Part shown: positions 47,326 through 61,100 of the stretch, one piece after another
Layout: every line of letters begins with the position of its first letter
Position numbering within the stretch: the stretch's first letter is position 1
Assembly: GCA_964035545.1 (NCBI GenBank)
Contig: OZ037767.1
Location: 21,368,628 to 21,432,627, forward strand
Direction of reading: 5' to 3'
DNA length: 64,000 bases
DNA from: Bugula neritina
Lineage: Eukaryota > Bryozoa > Gymnolaemata > Cheilostomatida > Bugulidae
Notes under the pieces: generated by a model
What the model saw: the letters and a program-made list of their open reading frames with translations, nothing else
Told to the model about the DNA's origin: nothing
Databases searched by the model: none
Translations under genes and position numbers: made by a program

Positions 47326-50300
47326 CTAGGAGTTGTCCACACTCAGCAGTTCCATGTTGGATGATTCTGGAATGTCGAATACTAACTTGCGGCGAACATT
47401 ATTTTTTCGCTGCTTCCGATATCGCTTAATAAGTCTCCTCGAGACAACTCCACTGAAACGCACCTTTTTGAGTTTACGAGTCGATGGACGAGAGATGACG
47501 ATGAATCTTTTGGGATGTGAAGTAGTGGGAGTGGACGGCTGTTCATCAGTGAGATTGTGGACAAGGTGGGTGACCTGTAACACAGGAGAGAAGATAACTC
47601 TAGCTGCTAAGTGCAGCTCAATACAATTATTTCCCCTTGTGAATATGCAATGCAAAAAAATCAACTCACACTCTTGTAACGCAAAATATGTAACAAAAAA
47701 AGATAACAGAATAAAACAAAACAAGATAATATAATGAGATAACATAGTATAACGCAGAGATAGAAACACATACTTTGCCACACACTCTATAGACCAGAGT
47801 AGAGATCCTCTCATGTATCTCCTCTGAAGTTAGACCGAGGGCAGAACTGCTCAGCAGCAAATAGTCGTTGGATCTGGTGATTCTAGGCCGGATGTACTCA
47901 ACGTATGCCATTACCACAGCCTTGGCTCTCTCGTCAAAAGCCAAACTTTTCTGCAGCTTACTAATACAAGCTGAGGCTATAGTTGGGCTGGGAATATCTA
48001 TGGCACTCATGCTAATGTACTTATTCGGTGTCACTGGAGACTGACTGTTAGTGTAGTTCTCGTGTGTGTGAGAGGGAGGGGGATCAAGGTCCCGCACCCT
48101 CACCATGTGCACGTAGTCGATGTGCTCAGGCAACAGACGGTACAAGTAGGCGCAGAGGTAGGAAGTGGCGAAGTCTATGTCACATCCCTTCTCCATGGTG
48201 CGCACGTGTTGGCAGTGTGCCAAGTAGTTTATGATGACGTCATACTGAGGGGTGAAGTGAGTCACCGTGGCTTCTATATCGGCCAGTGTGATTGGTGTGC
48301 TTGTGAGGTCAATGCTGATTGGTTGATTGAGAGTAAGAGCTGCTCTGTAATTGGACAGGAGACGTTCAGCTGCAGAATATCTGTTCTCTATAATCCCTAG
48401 AAGAGTTAATTGGTAATATAACATACAATATTAATAATGTATACACACATTTGCACGCACGCACACACACATATATATACATATAATAAAATGAATTTAA
48501 ACATATATTACACAATATAACGTAATATATAACATATTATGTATTATACAATATAACATTATATCTCTCTTGCAGCCAGTCAATGCAACTATGGCTGTTT
48601 CATAGATTTGGCTTGAATTTGGTTGCAGCTCTCCACACAACTCTGTTGTCAGCCGTCTCTTGCCAGAAACACAATGTTATATATTATACAATGAAATGCT
48701 TACTAACCTTTAATGGGAAGCTGGAACTTTCTAAACTCAATAAAGTAATGAAGGGCTTCACATATTCTGGTCTCTGTTTCTAAAGAGTGTCTATCCTGCA
48801 GTAAATAGATTTGTTACGTAGAATTCGCCATTAGCTTTTATATAAACACAAATAGCCGGAAATGCGCAGTGCATAGTGACAACATATACTATAAAAAGGT
48901 TAGTGCTCTGACAGCAGACACCAGTGCTCTGACAGTAGACACCAGTGATCTGACAGTAGACACTGGTGCTCTGACAGTAGACACAAGTGCTCTGACAGTA
49001 GACACCAGTGCTCTGACAGTAGACACCAGTGATCTGACAGTAGACACTGGTGCTCTGACAGTAGACACAAGTGCTCTGACAGCAGACACCAGTGCTCTGA
49101 CAGTAGACACCAGTGATCTGACAGTAGACACTGGTGCTCTGACAGTAGACACCAGTGCTCTGACAGTAGACACAAGTGCTCTGACAGTAAACACCAGCGC
49201 TCCGACAGTAGAAACCAGTGCTCTGACAGTAGACACCAGTGCTCTGACAGTAGACACAAGTGCTCTGACAGTAAACACCAGCGCTCCGACAGTAGAAACC
49301 AGTGCTCCGACAGTAGACACCAGTGCTCTAACAGTAGACACCAGTGCCCTGACAGCAGACACAAGTGCTCTGACAGTAGACACTGGTGCTCTGACAGTAG
49401 ACACCAGTGCTCTAACAGTAGACACCAGTGCCCTGACAGCAGACACAAGTGCTCTGACAGTAGACACTAGTGCTTTGACTACTGCAGTGCTGAATACATG
49501 CACATAGAAGTAGCCCAAGAATCCAAGTCTGTGGGTTAATCAACCAAGCAGCAATAATCTGAACCAGGAAAGTGTTATTATACAACCAAGCTCTGCTAAT
49601 TCTAAAACCAAATTTGGAAACTATAGAAAACATGTAGTAAATTATGGAGTGTAGAAGTGAACATTGTGGTATCAGATGTGACAGTGTACAAGTGAACATT
49701 CCAGTAAAGTATTACAATGGAGAAAATAGCATGAGATGTGGGCTCTGCACCTTTTATACAACTCTTTTCTTCAAGTAATGCAAGTCATGTGATGAGGATA
49801 CTGTGGTGAGGATACTTTGATGAGGGTAGTGTGATGAGGATACTGTGATGAGGATACTGTGATGAGGGTACTGTGATGAGGGTACTGTGATGAGGGTACT
49901 GTGATTAGGGTAGTGTGATGAGGGTAGTGTGATGAGGATACTGTGGTGAGGATACTTTGATGAGGGTAGTGTGATGAGGATACTGTGATGAGGATACTGT
50001 GATGAGGGTACTGTGATGAGGATACTGTGATGAGGGTACTGTGATTAGGGTAGTGTGATGAGGGTAGTGTGATGAGGATACTGTGATGAGGGTACTGTGA
50101 TGAGGGTACTGTGATGAGGATACTGTGATGAGGATACTGTGGTGAGGATACTTTGATGAGGATACTACGATGAGGATACTGTGATGAGGATACTGTGATG
50201 AGGGTACTGTGATGAGGGTACTGTGATGAGGGTACTGTGATTAGGGTAGTGTGATGAGGGTAGTGTGATGAGGATACTGTGATGAGGGTACTGTGATGAG

Positions 50301-52218
50301 GGTACTGTGATGAGGATACTGTGATGAGGGTACTGTGATGAGGGTACTGTGATGAGGATACTGTGATGAGGGTACTGTGATGAGGGTACTGTGATGAGGG
50401 TAGTGTGATGAGGGTACTATGATGAGGGTAGTGTGATGAGGATACTGTGATGAGGGTATTGTGGTGAGGATACTGTGATGAGGGTAGTGTGATGAGGGTA
50501 CTGTGGTGAAGATACTGTGATGAGGGTAGTGTGATGAGGGTAGTGTGACGAGGGTACTGTGATGAGGATACTGTGATGAGGATACTGTGATGAGGGTACT
50601 GTGATTAGGATACTGCAGAATAGGCTAGTGGACACAATAAACTCTATACTCTATAAGCAGGCAATGTTACAAGCACAGAGCACCATGAAACACCAGACTA
50701 TACTCACAGTGCCTGCCACTTTATTGGTTTCCTAGCAACAGAACAGAACATGTTGATGTGACAGTACACTAGACGTCAGTTTTGGTGAGACAGTGTAATA
50801 ACACTATAATAGTACTTTATATATCTAACCTTGGCCTGTAGTCTCAGATCCAGGAGAAAGCTGTACATGAGTTGATAGTCACAGAAAATTTCGTCACAGA
50901 AGTCATAAGAATTGCCGTTAGTCTGAGAGTGAGTGAGAGCATAGTCCAAGTACGAGGACAGAGTCAGCAAACTGGTTGATACTTGACCCTCAGTTAAATC
51001 TCCTCCGCAACGAGATCTCAGCCACATCTCAAAGGAGTGTCGGAACAATGCGAAGGGCGTCTTCGTACAGCCTAACAAGCAGAGTGAGAACTTAGTCTAG
51101 AATATGAGATATTTAACTCAACAACATGGTTAGTAATTGAGTACTAATCCAACAAGTCTATGAAGCTGGTGGAATTAAAACTAGCAGAATTCACAATTTC
51201 CAATGCTGACGGGTTGTTAGAGTAGAAAAAGCAAAATTTGATAATAAAAATCATATAGAATTATTGTCATATTTTTGAAAATGCATGAAAATGTATTGAA
51301 CCCCACACAACATACAATATGTTACAACTCTACACATAATATTATATATTATATTACAGTACAAGAAGTACTACAACATACATATTACAGTACAAGAAGT
51401 ACTACAACATACATAATACAGCACAGGAAACAATAGAGAATTGCGGCAGCACATGCAGTAAAAGGTCAGCAAGAGCAAACAGCCCAAAATTATGACATAT
51501 AGCTTAAGTTTCTAAAACAGATAACGGGTAGCCTATTATAGTGTCTCTAAGAACGGGGAAAATCTGAGTAGAATTGAGGTAATATGGAGTTATTGTGTGT
51601 TAATTAGCACCCAATATGTGTTGTATTTCAAAGGGTAGAGTGTTGAAGTGTATTGTTTAGGTGCATATGGTGGGTTATCTACTAATCTATCTCAGCTAAC
51701 TCCATTCAGAAGGATAGCGGAGGCCCAGTACACTCATTTGCCTGAGTAAATTCGCAGTTATGCAACACCTATTATGTAATCATTAATCATTTATTGAACA
51801 AAATCAATAGATTACTTTTCTTTATAGAAATGTTAAGAGTTGAATGGTGTATTACGATAATAAGCATTAATTATGTTCTGCAAGCCCTGCACACAGAGTG
51901 GAGTATATCTAACCATACCAAAACTAAACTATAATATAAAATATGATGAGTTGCATTGATGTCTAATAGTGTAAGGTAAGCTAGTATGCATGACTAACCT
52001 GAAGAGGTCCAAGTGACATTGTGGAAGCTACAGTAACTGTTATTCTCGCTGTGCCAAGACAAGAACCTGTTACATTTAATGCAGAGATCTTTTTGGATAG
52101 CATAAGATCCATCTGGATATAGCCCTAGTAATGTTCGATCTGTGAGGGACGGCCAGAGCCACTCCAACCAGTGGCTGGGAGTCAAATATTTAGATAACTC
52201 GGCCCAAATTCTGGTCAT
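47326..52218 (-). CDS. Unrecognised 473-residue protein, five exons
   Basis: Exons on the minus strand: 51999-52218 (ATG at 52218), 50830-51071, 48708-48795, 47774-48396, 47326-47574 (TAG). All joints use GT/AG, and phases give whole codons. Exon 1 encodes a Trp-rich start (SHWLEWLWPS) and a Cys/His set LCIKCNRFLSWHSENNSYCSFH, possibly a small zinc site. The middle is helical with no known motif. The end of exon 4 (YVEYIRPRITRSNDYLLLSS) faintly recalls tyrosine recombinase cores, but no HxxR or catalytic Tyr is visible. The last exon is strongly basic (KKVRFSGVVSRRLIKRYRKQRK), suggesting nuclear or nucleic-acid contact. An acceptor-like ttcctttag just before the ATG suggests an upstream 5'-UTR exon. 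I do not recognise it. Confidence 0.6.
48900..49490. repeat. 21-bp minisatellite, open in both strands
   Basis: About 28 units of gctctgacagtagacaccag plus one base. Because 21 is a multiple of three, ORFs of about 210 codons run on both strands (plus strand SALTVDT repeats). It lies in intron 2 of the 473-residue gene, just before the exon 3 acceptor; no evidence that it is translated. Confidence 0.95.
49790..50620. repeat. 14-bp minisatellite, about 59 units
   Basis: Head-to-tail gtgatgagggtact with gga/ggg, agt/act and tgg variants, 830 bp in intron 2 of the 473-residue gene. Confidence 0.95.
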
Positions 52219-53389
52219 TCTAAAGGAACGTACAGCTGTGTTACCACGGAAACCATACCAACATTGTAGGTCAAGGTAGAAGAGGTTGAATGGTGAATTA
52301 GTATTAAATATTACAAATACATACACAATAACTGCAGGATGCAGTGTTATAGCAATCTGACTTGACAAGAATGTAGGAGTTTATCAGTCAACTGGTCATG
52401 TGATGTGTGAGTGAGTAAGCTATGAACTATGTGATGATGAGTGTTGAATGAAAGTAGATTAAGACTTTGAGAGTACATGGATGAGTAAACACGATATGGA
52501 TAGACACTACAGTCTTGGAATAGAGCATGATGTCAGAGAATAATGTATTATTCAAAGTAAGACTGATTCATTACTGTGTTGCTATGGTTACCACTACTAA
52601 GAACTTTACTGGTGCCTTAACCTACTCACATCTCCTTCAAACATCCTCCTTGAAAGCTACTCACAATAAATACTGCATATATTACATGTAAACATAATTG
52701 CATAAATAAATACAATGGTATTATATATAAACATAACTGAGTACATACATGTGCATACTGTATGTATTCTTATACAATAAACTCTTCTGAAATAGCCTTG
52801 TGATAGAAACAATGGAAACAGACAAAGATGACAGCCCTAATGGGTCACACCCACGCACAATGTATATAATAAGTTTACATTTTAAGTCTGGTATATTGAT
52901 TTTATCTCATAGTGATAGTTGCCAACAGGTTTGCCACATGTGACCGTGACTTTAATAGAATATGTGTAAACAAGTTAGCAGTAATAGTATATATGTATAT
53001 AGGGTAGCATTGTTGACAAATTACTAATTAAAACTAAGGCAATAATATAAGTCAGAAACAGTAGCAGCAGCATTAAAAGCAGTAGCTTATACTTAAACTA
53101 CGTGTTGCAAGCATTAGTCAAAATCTAAACAGTTCTTTCCTAGTCTGAGTCCCCATTTAAGCTGAACAACTAAACAAGTTATGAAATTGAATGATATGCC
53201 ATTGTCTGAGGGGCTAAGCCTAAAGGAGGACAAATAATTACAAGCAGTGAACATGACTATTTGGCTTAGTCTTACAAGGAGTAGCACTATCAGTTATAGT
53301 TATTACTTAGTCAGTGAGTGTGACACTGTGATTAACACTAATTATGAGTACAGGCATTACTATAATTTACTGATACTTTTAGCCATTAA
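52219..53389. other. Upstream of the 473-residue gene
   Basis: No exon supported except a possible 5'-UTR exon. Mixed AT-rich sequence with weak gatgtg repeats at 52395-52445. Confidence 0.4.
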
Positions 53390-54157
53390 AGGATTGCTCT
53401 ATCTTAGTTTATTACAATCACATTATAATTATGAACTATAATCTAATGTGTATGCAAACAATTGTGACTTTGCAAAGGGATATATGCCTAGAAAACAGCT
53501 TTTCAAAATTCCAATTTTGAGGGAGGTAAAATTTTCAGCCATGAAAAAGAATAGCCTAATACGTGACGTGTGAACGCCAGTAACTATGCTGCACGTGCTA
53601 ACTATAACGCTAGTATTCAAGGTTGCTGAGCGCAACATCAACCAATAACGCTCAAGCAGTTACAGTGCGCTATATAGGTCAGCTTTGGTGCGCCCGTAAT
53701 ATTGCACAATCTGACCTAGTTTAGATCGATCGCAGGCATTCATCCTAAAGAATGCATGTTTTTGCAATGCTTTTTTCTATGTTTACAAGCAAAATATGGC
53801 CTAATGTTATCACATACATGTTATTTAACATGTCAAAAAACTATAGATTGAGATAATTCACATTTGCACTTCTATTAATATACAAATTACGAGCTGAAAG
53901 ATCACATCTCACAGTCATATTTCTATAGTTATTCATTTGTATAGTCACGTGACCAGCAGGAATGCTGGCGCTGTTACGTCACATTTCCCAGCTCATTTCA
54001 AAATCGGCGTTTTGGCTGTTACCAATCTACACCCTCAACTTCAACTAACTTTTTCTACCTTTGGTCAAATGCTTTTTGTCAATGCATGCTTAGAAAAACA
54101 CAATATTATGTGTGTTTGACCTAAATGGCCATTTATTAGACAAGATAGAGCAATCCT
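53390..54157. mobile_element. TTAA-flanked inverted-repeat element, 768 bp
   Basis: Ends aggattgctctatctt (53390-53405) and its exact inverse (54142-54157). TTAA lies on both sides (53386-53389 and 54158-54161). TTAA duplication is the mark of piggyBac-type and a few other transposases; the tips do not have the usual CCC, so the superfamily is open. No transposase; the inner sequence holds CACGTGAC and gttacgtcac motifs. Confidence 0.75.
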
Positions 54158-54419
54158 TTAAGCTTAGAGTTAATTATGACACATTGATTTTAGATTACAT
54201 GAGCTGCCACCAACTAATCTAATGCTTACATTTGCAGTAAGTTTGTGAACATACATATTTCAATTTAAAGTTGTATTTTCAAATATCTGATAATGATGCT
54301 ACCTACTCTAAAAGATAAAACTGCAAAAGATACATTGATTGTATTGATACACCCGACATCTTTCACTTACAGTTAAACTATAAAGTTGTAATTGGCTTTT
54401 AATAATTAATCACTTAAAA

Positions 54420-55480
54420 ACACGTATTACTACTAATACAAATATGAGTATCAGTATTACCATCAAACTAGGTGTGAGTATTAGTATAGTGGCATAATCA
54501 TAATCAGTTATTTTATTGATGGTCATAATTTGATACTATGATTATATTATTTATTTATTTATTGTGATTATCCTTATGAATGTCGTTCTAGGACATTAGT
54601 GAGTTATCATCAGACATGTAAATGTTTACCAGTACTTTTACAATTTAAGTTCACCACTTTAACTTGAAGTTTATGTACTTGTACTAAGCTTATCATTTTA
54701 AGTTTTATGATGATGATCATCATTTTAAATATCATAACCGCCGGCATCACTATTAGCATCATTATTATACAGTATTAATAATAATGATAAAATTCAGAAT
54801 TAAATTTGATACTAATCATAGCCATGATGATAACCATGATAAATAACTTCAAGTTGAACTTTTACTTTTAGAGACATATATATTAATATTTAGTTTTATT
54901 AAGTTTAACCTTTAGTTTTACATTGAGTTTAACATCATGATTATCATAATTATTACTATTAGTCATTATGATTATTATTTGACTAAAATTGTGAATGTTA
55001 ATCGTAACCATAATGATAATTATCATCATTATCATTGCAATTAATTTAAAATTTAATGAGTTATACCTATGCCTAGCTCCATGGTAACCAATATCACTAT
55101 TAGTATTAGTATTACTATTAGTTTTAGTATTACTATTAGTATTACTAATATTATTAATATTAGTAATACTTATACTATTAATATTAACTAATACTATTAT
55201 TATTAAGTACCTATACTACTACTAGTATTGCCTGTATTGGGTACTTACTTTTACTCTTATTCTTAGTCTTATCACTATCAGTTTCAGTTAGCATTAATTA
55301 TCAATATTAGTATGGGTATGATATTTCATACGATTATAATTATGACTAGTATTATGATTATAATTATCATCATGACTATCAATATCATTAATTCATTATT
55401 AAGAATAAGACATTATCATTTATTCATTATGATTATGTTAGTGTTACTGTTGGAATTTTATTAATTATTTATTCTACAGA
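54420..55480. repeat. Degenerate short-word repeat island
   Basis: attagtattac runs at 55095-55200 with gattatcat and ttaacttgaagtt words around. Same vocabulary as the islands at 1-2487, 19030-20170 and 33570-37000. Confidence 0.7.
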
Positions 55481-58187
55481 GTATTCAACTTTAGTCTTTA
55501 CTACTATAACAGCAAACATATTTAACAATTGCTATGCCTATACGTGCTGCTGAGCTGAATAGCTAAGCTTAATGAGATGTATTTAAATATTCTACTGCCC
55601 AATGAACTGGAAATGATATTTCTAGTTCGGTGCTGCTGCCTATTCAATGAAACATTTTCATTTTGACTTCACTGATTAACCACGCCTACTTATAGTTTCG
55701 CTTCTTTTCTTTCAAAAGAGAAGTGAACTCCGAATCTTAGAGAAACTAATCGCTTGTCCCATCACTCGTTTTAAGGCCCTTTTGAGCCCAATCTGCAGCA
55801 CAACTATACAAGGGCGGCAGTCGGCACGCTGATAGTTTTTGAATATTAACAGTTATGCAAGAAAGTGGTAGCCACTAGCCAGTAGTCAAAATTTGAAGAA
55901 AATGGTGGTGTATCATGGAAACTTAGCACCAATCTTAGAGTCGTAGGTGCTACAAGCCCTCAGGCATTTCACTCTCATGAAGTGAGACGCTAGAACAAGA
56001 TAATATTCTGCCATTCCCATTGCTTCGGATTGCGTAAATAAATTTTTCGCATTCAATGTCTGGGAACGCAGTGCATACACCAGCCTTCTGAACAATAAAA
56101 ATATTTTTGTTACTTTATTTCAAGCTATAATTTAAAATTATCTTTAAGGCAAAATACAGTAGAAAAAGGATAAGTCTACATATCAAGTTGAGAAATTATT
56201 CAACTGTCAGTTTTGAAAATAAATCATTAAATATAGTCATTTGTGGGTTGTATCTGCGCAATCTAAGGCTTTTCATATAGTTTATTACCTCACCTATCTC
56301 CGCTTTGTCCTGTTCGGACATATCATATAGTGCATCTTATATATTGCATAGTGTATATTATAATATATTACATCATGTATATTATTTATTGTATAACTTA
56401 TATATTATATGTATTTGACTTTTCTAAAACAAAGCATTTAATAGACGTCACAAAAGAGTGTGGAAAAGTAAAGAGCTAAGAATAGAAACTAAGCAATTTA
56501 GAAACTGGCTACCTTACTATAATATAATATGGGTATATAATTATGAATTACTTGTAAACATCACATTGGAATTTTTAAGTGATTTCATTGACATTGTCTC
56601 CAAACTATCCCCCGGATAAAATGATAGGACCATGTCTCTAGTCCATGTGATGGTGCTGGAAAAGTCAAAGCTACATCAAATTGCTGTTGCTAAAATATCA
56701 ACTGTGTTGGGTTGCTTATCTTTTTAGGATAGAATCGTATTGTTTGCGTTAAATTCGTTACAAGTAAGAAAACTTACATTTGCCTCAAAAAAAAAAGATT
56801 TATAAAGACTTTAACTCAAATGTTTTTAAAAACCCTATATGTTCGCCACCTCAGTTGGACTGAACTGCAGCTTTTAATTACGCCACTTGGCAAACAACCA
56901 TTCGCCATGCAGTGTCAGCATTGGTGTCAAATTGTAAAACTATTGCTGCTGAAAAACTATTTGAATTCTAAAAAAACCCTGGACTTTCACAATGAACATA
57001 GACCCATCATATCACTGTGTTAACTGTGCTTGTGCATCTGCTAGCTAGCAAACAATGAGCTTGCCAAAACTTGAATTAAACTGTCTTATGTTTATATCCA
57101 CACTTTTTGCTCCTCTACTTTTTTCACAACAGATTTTTGCTTTCATCGCATTTTCTTGTGTATAATTTTTCTACTATAACTTTGAGTATGAAGTTTTACC
57201 ATACTATACTGTTGTATGATATATGATATATATAATACACATATCACGCAATATACAATACGTATATACGTATTACGTATATAAACGTATATACAATATA
57301 TAGTATATATATACTATATATTGTATATACGTTATGTATTATGTACTGTATATTATATATATCGTATATTATATAAGATATAATGAGCTGTCAATTGCAG
57401 AAGTGGAGTTAATATCAGATTTTACTATTAAATATGCACTTAACTTATTAGCTATGGCATGTACTTTTAATGCATTTTAACATTAATCAAAATAATATAT
57501 AAACTGAAATGATAAAATTGTCTATATCATATATTTTTATAAGAGATATTATATATGCGGTTAATGTATATAATACAATCAGTACATGTTGTTTCATACA
57601 GTTTGCACACAAACAATATAAAAAACATCCATATGATTGAATGAACAATATTATTTGAATTATTGAATTATGCATAAAAAGTCATTATATAAGTTAAAAT
57701 TGCAAAAAGTTTCCTTGTTTATATTATACCTCTGTACACCTTTTTATACTCCTATTCACTTACGTAGATATCAAAATGCAGTATCAAAATAATAAAAACA
57801 AAATGCTATTCATGGTAAAAATTTACAGAAAATTTACCAGAAAACCACTTTTCAACAGTAACAGCTTTTAACTGATACTCAACAATAATATTATAATAAT
57901 AAACATATATAAATGGATAAAATTAATGCTTTAGGAAAAGAATATACTGCCTATATATACAAGTAGCAAGGGTAGAAAAATATCAGAAGTATCTGTTTTA
58001 TTGCATCATAGAAAATGTGGTGAATACGTATAAGTAGCTGTTAATTTTCTGGTTAGACATGATTTTTAAATATTATAAAAGAATAACTGTATTGGCAAAA
58101 CTCTGATGAGACTTGGAGTTGCTTATCCTCGCCATCATAGTCCTTATTATAACTAGTCAGCAGTGCATAGGCGGGACAAGGGGCGCT
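55481..58187. other. Gene-poor AT-rich interval
   Basis: No exon supported over 2.7 kb. It contains a 50-bp perfect palindrome at 57284-57333 and other TA-rich tracts. The 3' UTR of the voltage-sensor gene should lie in its last part. Confidence 0.5.
57284..57333. repeat. Perfect 50-bp palindrome, no spacer
   Basis: The two 25-base halves are fully complementary; the outer ends are aacgtatatac and gtatatacgtt. It is TA-rich but not a simple (TA)n run. Confidence 0.9.
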
Positions 58188-61100
58188 TCACATGAGAATT
58201 GTGTGTGTATCGTCAGCACTAGTTATACTAATCTTTGGCAGCCTAAATGGAGAGGCAGCTGGTGAGTTGTCGGCAGGCATCACAGAGTTCTCCTCACTAC
58301 TAACACCATCGGTAGCAGTAAGAGCAGCAGTTGTGACCTCAGCCAGTGCTCCAGTGCAACTGCCTGATTGGTCACTGACAGGGGAGGAAATCACACCGTT
58401 TTGGTCAAGTGCGGAGCGCGACATACACTCATTTTCTTCTCGGGTGATGAGACCGTTGGACTCCAACTGGGCAGGAAGTGATGTCACGACAGCAGTTGGC
58501 GGCGCAAAGCTGACACCAGTCTTGCAGGTTTCATCTTCTATAATCAGTTCAGTCTCTTGACGTAAAACTGGTGCTACTTTTTTAATGTCATGACAACCGT
58601 ATGCCATCTTATCATCGTTGCCATAATGACCATCTGCTGGAGGGATGTGGCGGTGAGGGAGGTCATTACTTCCAGGACTATCTTTCTCACTGATGTTTCC
58701 ACTATCATTTTCACCGCTGCTACTGGTGCTGTCATTTTCACCGCAGCTGCCTTCATCATCTTCGAATGCGGAATTGCTGTGACCTTGCGTGGCCTCTGTC
58801 ATCCTTTTGCCAGTCTCAACTTTACCCACATCTTGTTTGCTGCTCTGGTCAACTATGATTACACCGCTGTCAGTTCTATTGAATGCTGACTTGCTAGAAT
58901 TGGGGGCTGTGGTGTTGGACTGATTGTCTGCCGGTCTTTCTGTCTCAGATTCTGTAGTCTCATCTATTACTGTGTGGCGCTGGGCTCTGAGGGCAGCCTC
59001 CGCTAAGATGGGAGGTTCGTCATACACCTCAAACTCTATGTTAGACACTGACCCCGCCTATCAAATATACCAAGAGCATTTGCACGTGAGATGTGTATGC
59101 TAGAATAACAGTGACTGAACTAGAGTAGTAGCGACTAAACTAGAGTAGGAGTGACTGAACTAGAGTAGGAGTGACTGGACTAGAGTAGGAGTGACTGAAC
59201 TAGAGTAGTAGTGACTGAATTAGAGCAGTAGTGGCTGAATAGTAGTGGCTAGAGTAGTAGTGACTAGACTAGAGTAGTGTTGACGCAGAAATGCATTTGC
59301 TAAAGAATGAATGCAATTTAGACATACGAATACGCAGCAGACCCAAGTTTACATTGCTGGAATAAACTGGCAGCACCAAAATCTAACTCTAGTCTGAAGC
59401 ACGCAAAATCAAACCCAATCTGAATGCATTCAGCTCACGATTAAAACCTGCATGACATTGCCTTGAAGTACACAGCATCATGCAAATGTCACTCAGCTTT
59501 GTTGAAAATAATTACTTGCTGGCAGAACTGCGCGGATTAAACATGAGAACACAGGCTAAACTACTGAAACTCTTGATGCAGTGGAGAGAGCCAGGATCAG
59601 AGTGAAGAACTATGACATACATTCACTTGATTAACAATGGTCTGATTTTATGTAATAATAGTTTAGGTCTGTAGGTTTGAAAATCAAGGGTCAAAATTAC
59701 TAACCAACAAAATGATTTTCTACGGAGCTGTTGTTAAGAGATGAGAGTAGCGCATATAGTGGATACTAGTAGAAGCAATAATAAACTTAGTAGTAGATAT
59801 AGTGATGGATAGTTGTAGTATGTGGCCTATAGATATTGGACTGTATATTCTCACCAAAAGCACCATGCATTGCGATCAATCTTACAACACAACTGTTAAG
59901 CTACTGGAAGGGAAGAAAACTCAAACAAATAACCCATATTTCTACCAAGTACCTATACATCAATGTCATCAACCTCTTCCTCAACCTTCAACAGCCCCAC
60001 AACAACTTTACAGCAGGTAAATATGTGTCTATATACTATGATACAATATGTAATGCAGATATGTATCAAGCTAGCATGACACCTGGGACACGATATAATA
60101 TAGTATGATTTGTAATATGATATGTGATATGTACTGCGTTTCCATTGCTTCGAATGAATTCGTACCACGGTGCTTGTACGCATGGATTTGTGGTTGCGGT
60201 TTGCATTAAGTTATGATTGTGGTTTCATTCGATGCAACTGTTTCCAAACATCAAATGAAAAATCCATTCGGACAATACAAAACAATGGACTCACAGTGAT
60301 TATGCATGATGTGGTGCAGATATGATGCAGGTATGTAGCGGATAGGATGTAGCTCACACGGAACTCACCTGAGAAATCTTCCCAGAGCCAAACCTCTTTT
60401 TCTTCAGCTCAGATAAGCCGTCTCGAACTTTCTTAGAAATTCGGGTGAGTCCACCGGCATCACTGGCAGCTCTCTGTCTGAACTGTGAGCTGCCGGATTC
60501 TGATTGAACAGCTGCCACCTGCTTGAGGTCGTGACACATCGTCTCATCACCGATCATAGACGGTCTCCTTGACCTGTTGTATCCGGTAACGTTGAGTTTG
60601 TTAAGACTGGAGCAGGAGACACTGTGAATGTAATATAAGATACAATGTAATATAAGATACAGCACAATATAATATAATATACCATAATATAATATTAAAA
60701 TACAATATAAGATACAATATAATATAAGATACGATGCAATGCAATACAAGATATATGATATAGGATATAATACACTGTAAGATATAATATAAACATAATA
60801 TTTCATATAATAGTAAAACATAATATGGGATATATGTTATATAATACTCAATATAATGTACAATATAATCTATAATATAATAACGTATATAATATAGTAG
60901 TGTAATATTAAATATAAGGGTGTACTATAAAATGTAATAGAATATTTAATATCATATATACTATATTAGTATAATATAATATATACTATAGCTAAATAAT
61001 ATGTAGTAAAATATATAATGAAACAGTGCTATATAACACGTAACATAATAGTAGAGTAATGCCATGTATAATAAAAGTGCAAACTGTAAACTGTAACAAA

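Noticed and set aside
47326-48396. Tyrosine recombinase domain
   Set aside because: One segment resembles the fold, but no HxxR box or catalytic Tyr was found.
48869-49518. ORFs of about 210 codons on both strands
   Set aside because: 21-bp minisatellite inside an intron; a repeat divisible by three opens frames by chance.
60147-60238. Inverted repeat ttgcttcgaatgaa / ttcattcgatgcaa as a MITE
   Set aside because: Arms are short and imperfect, no target duplication; could be chance.
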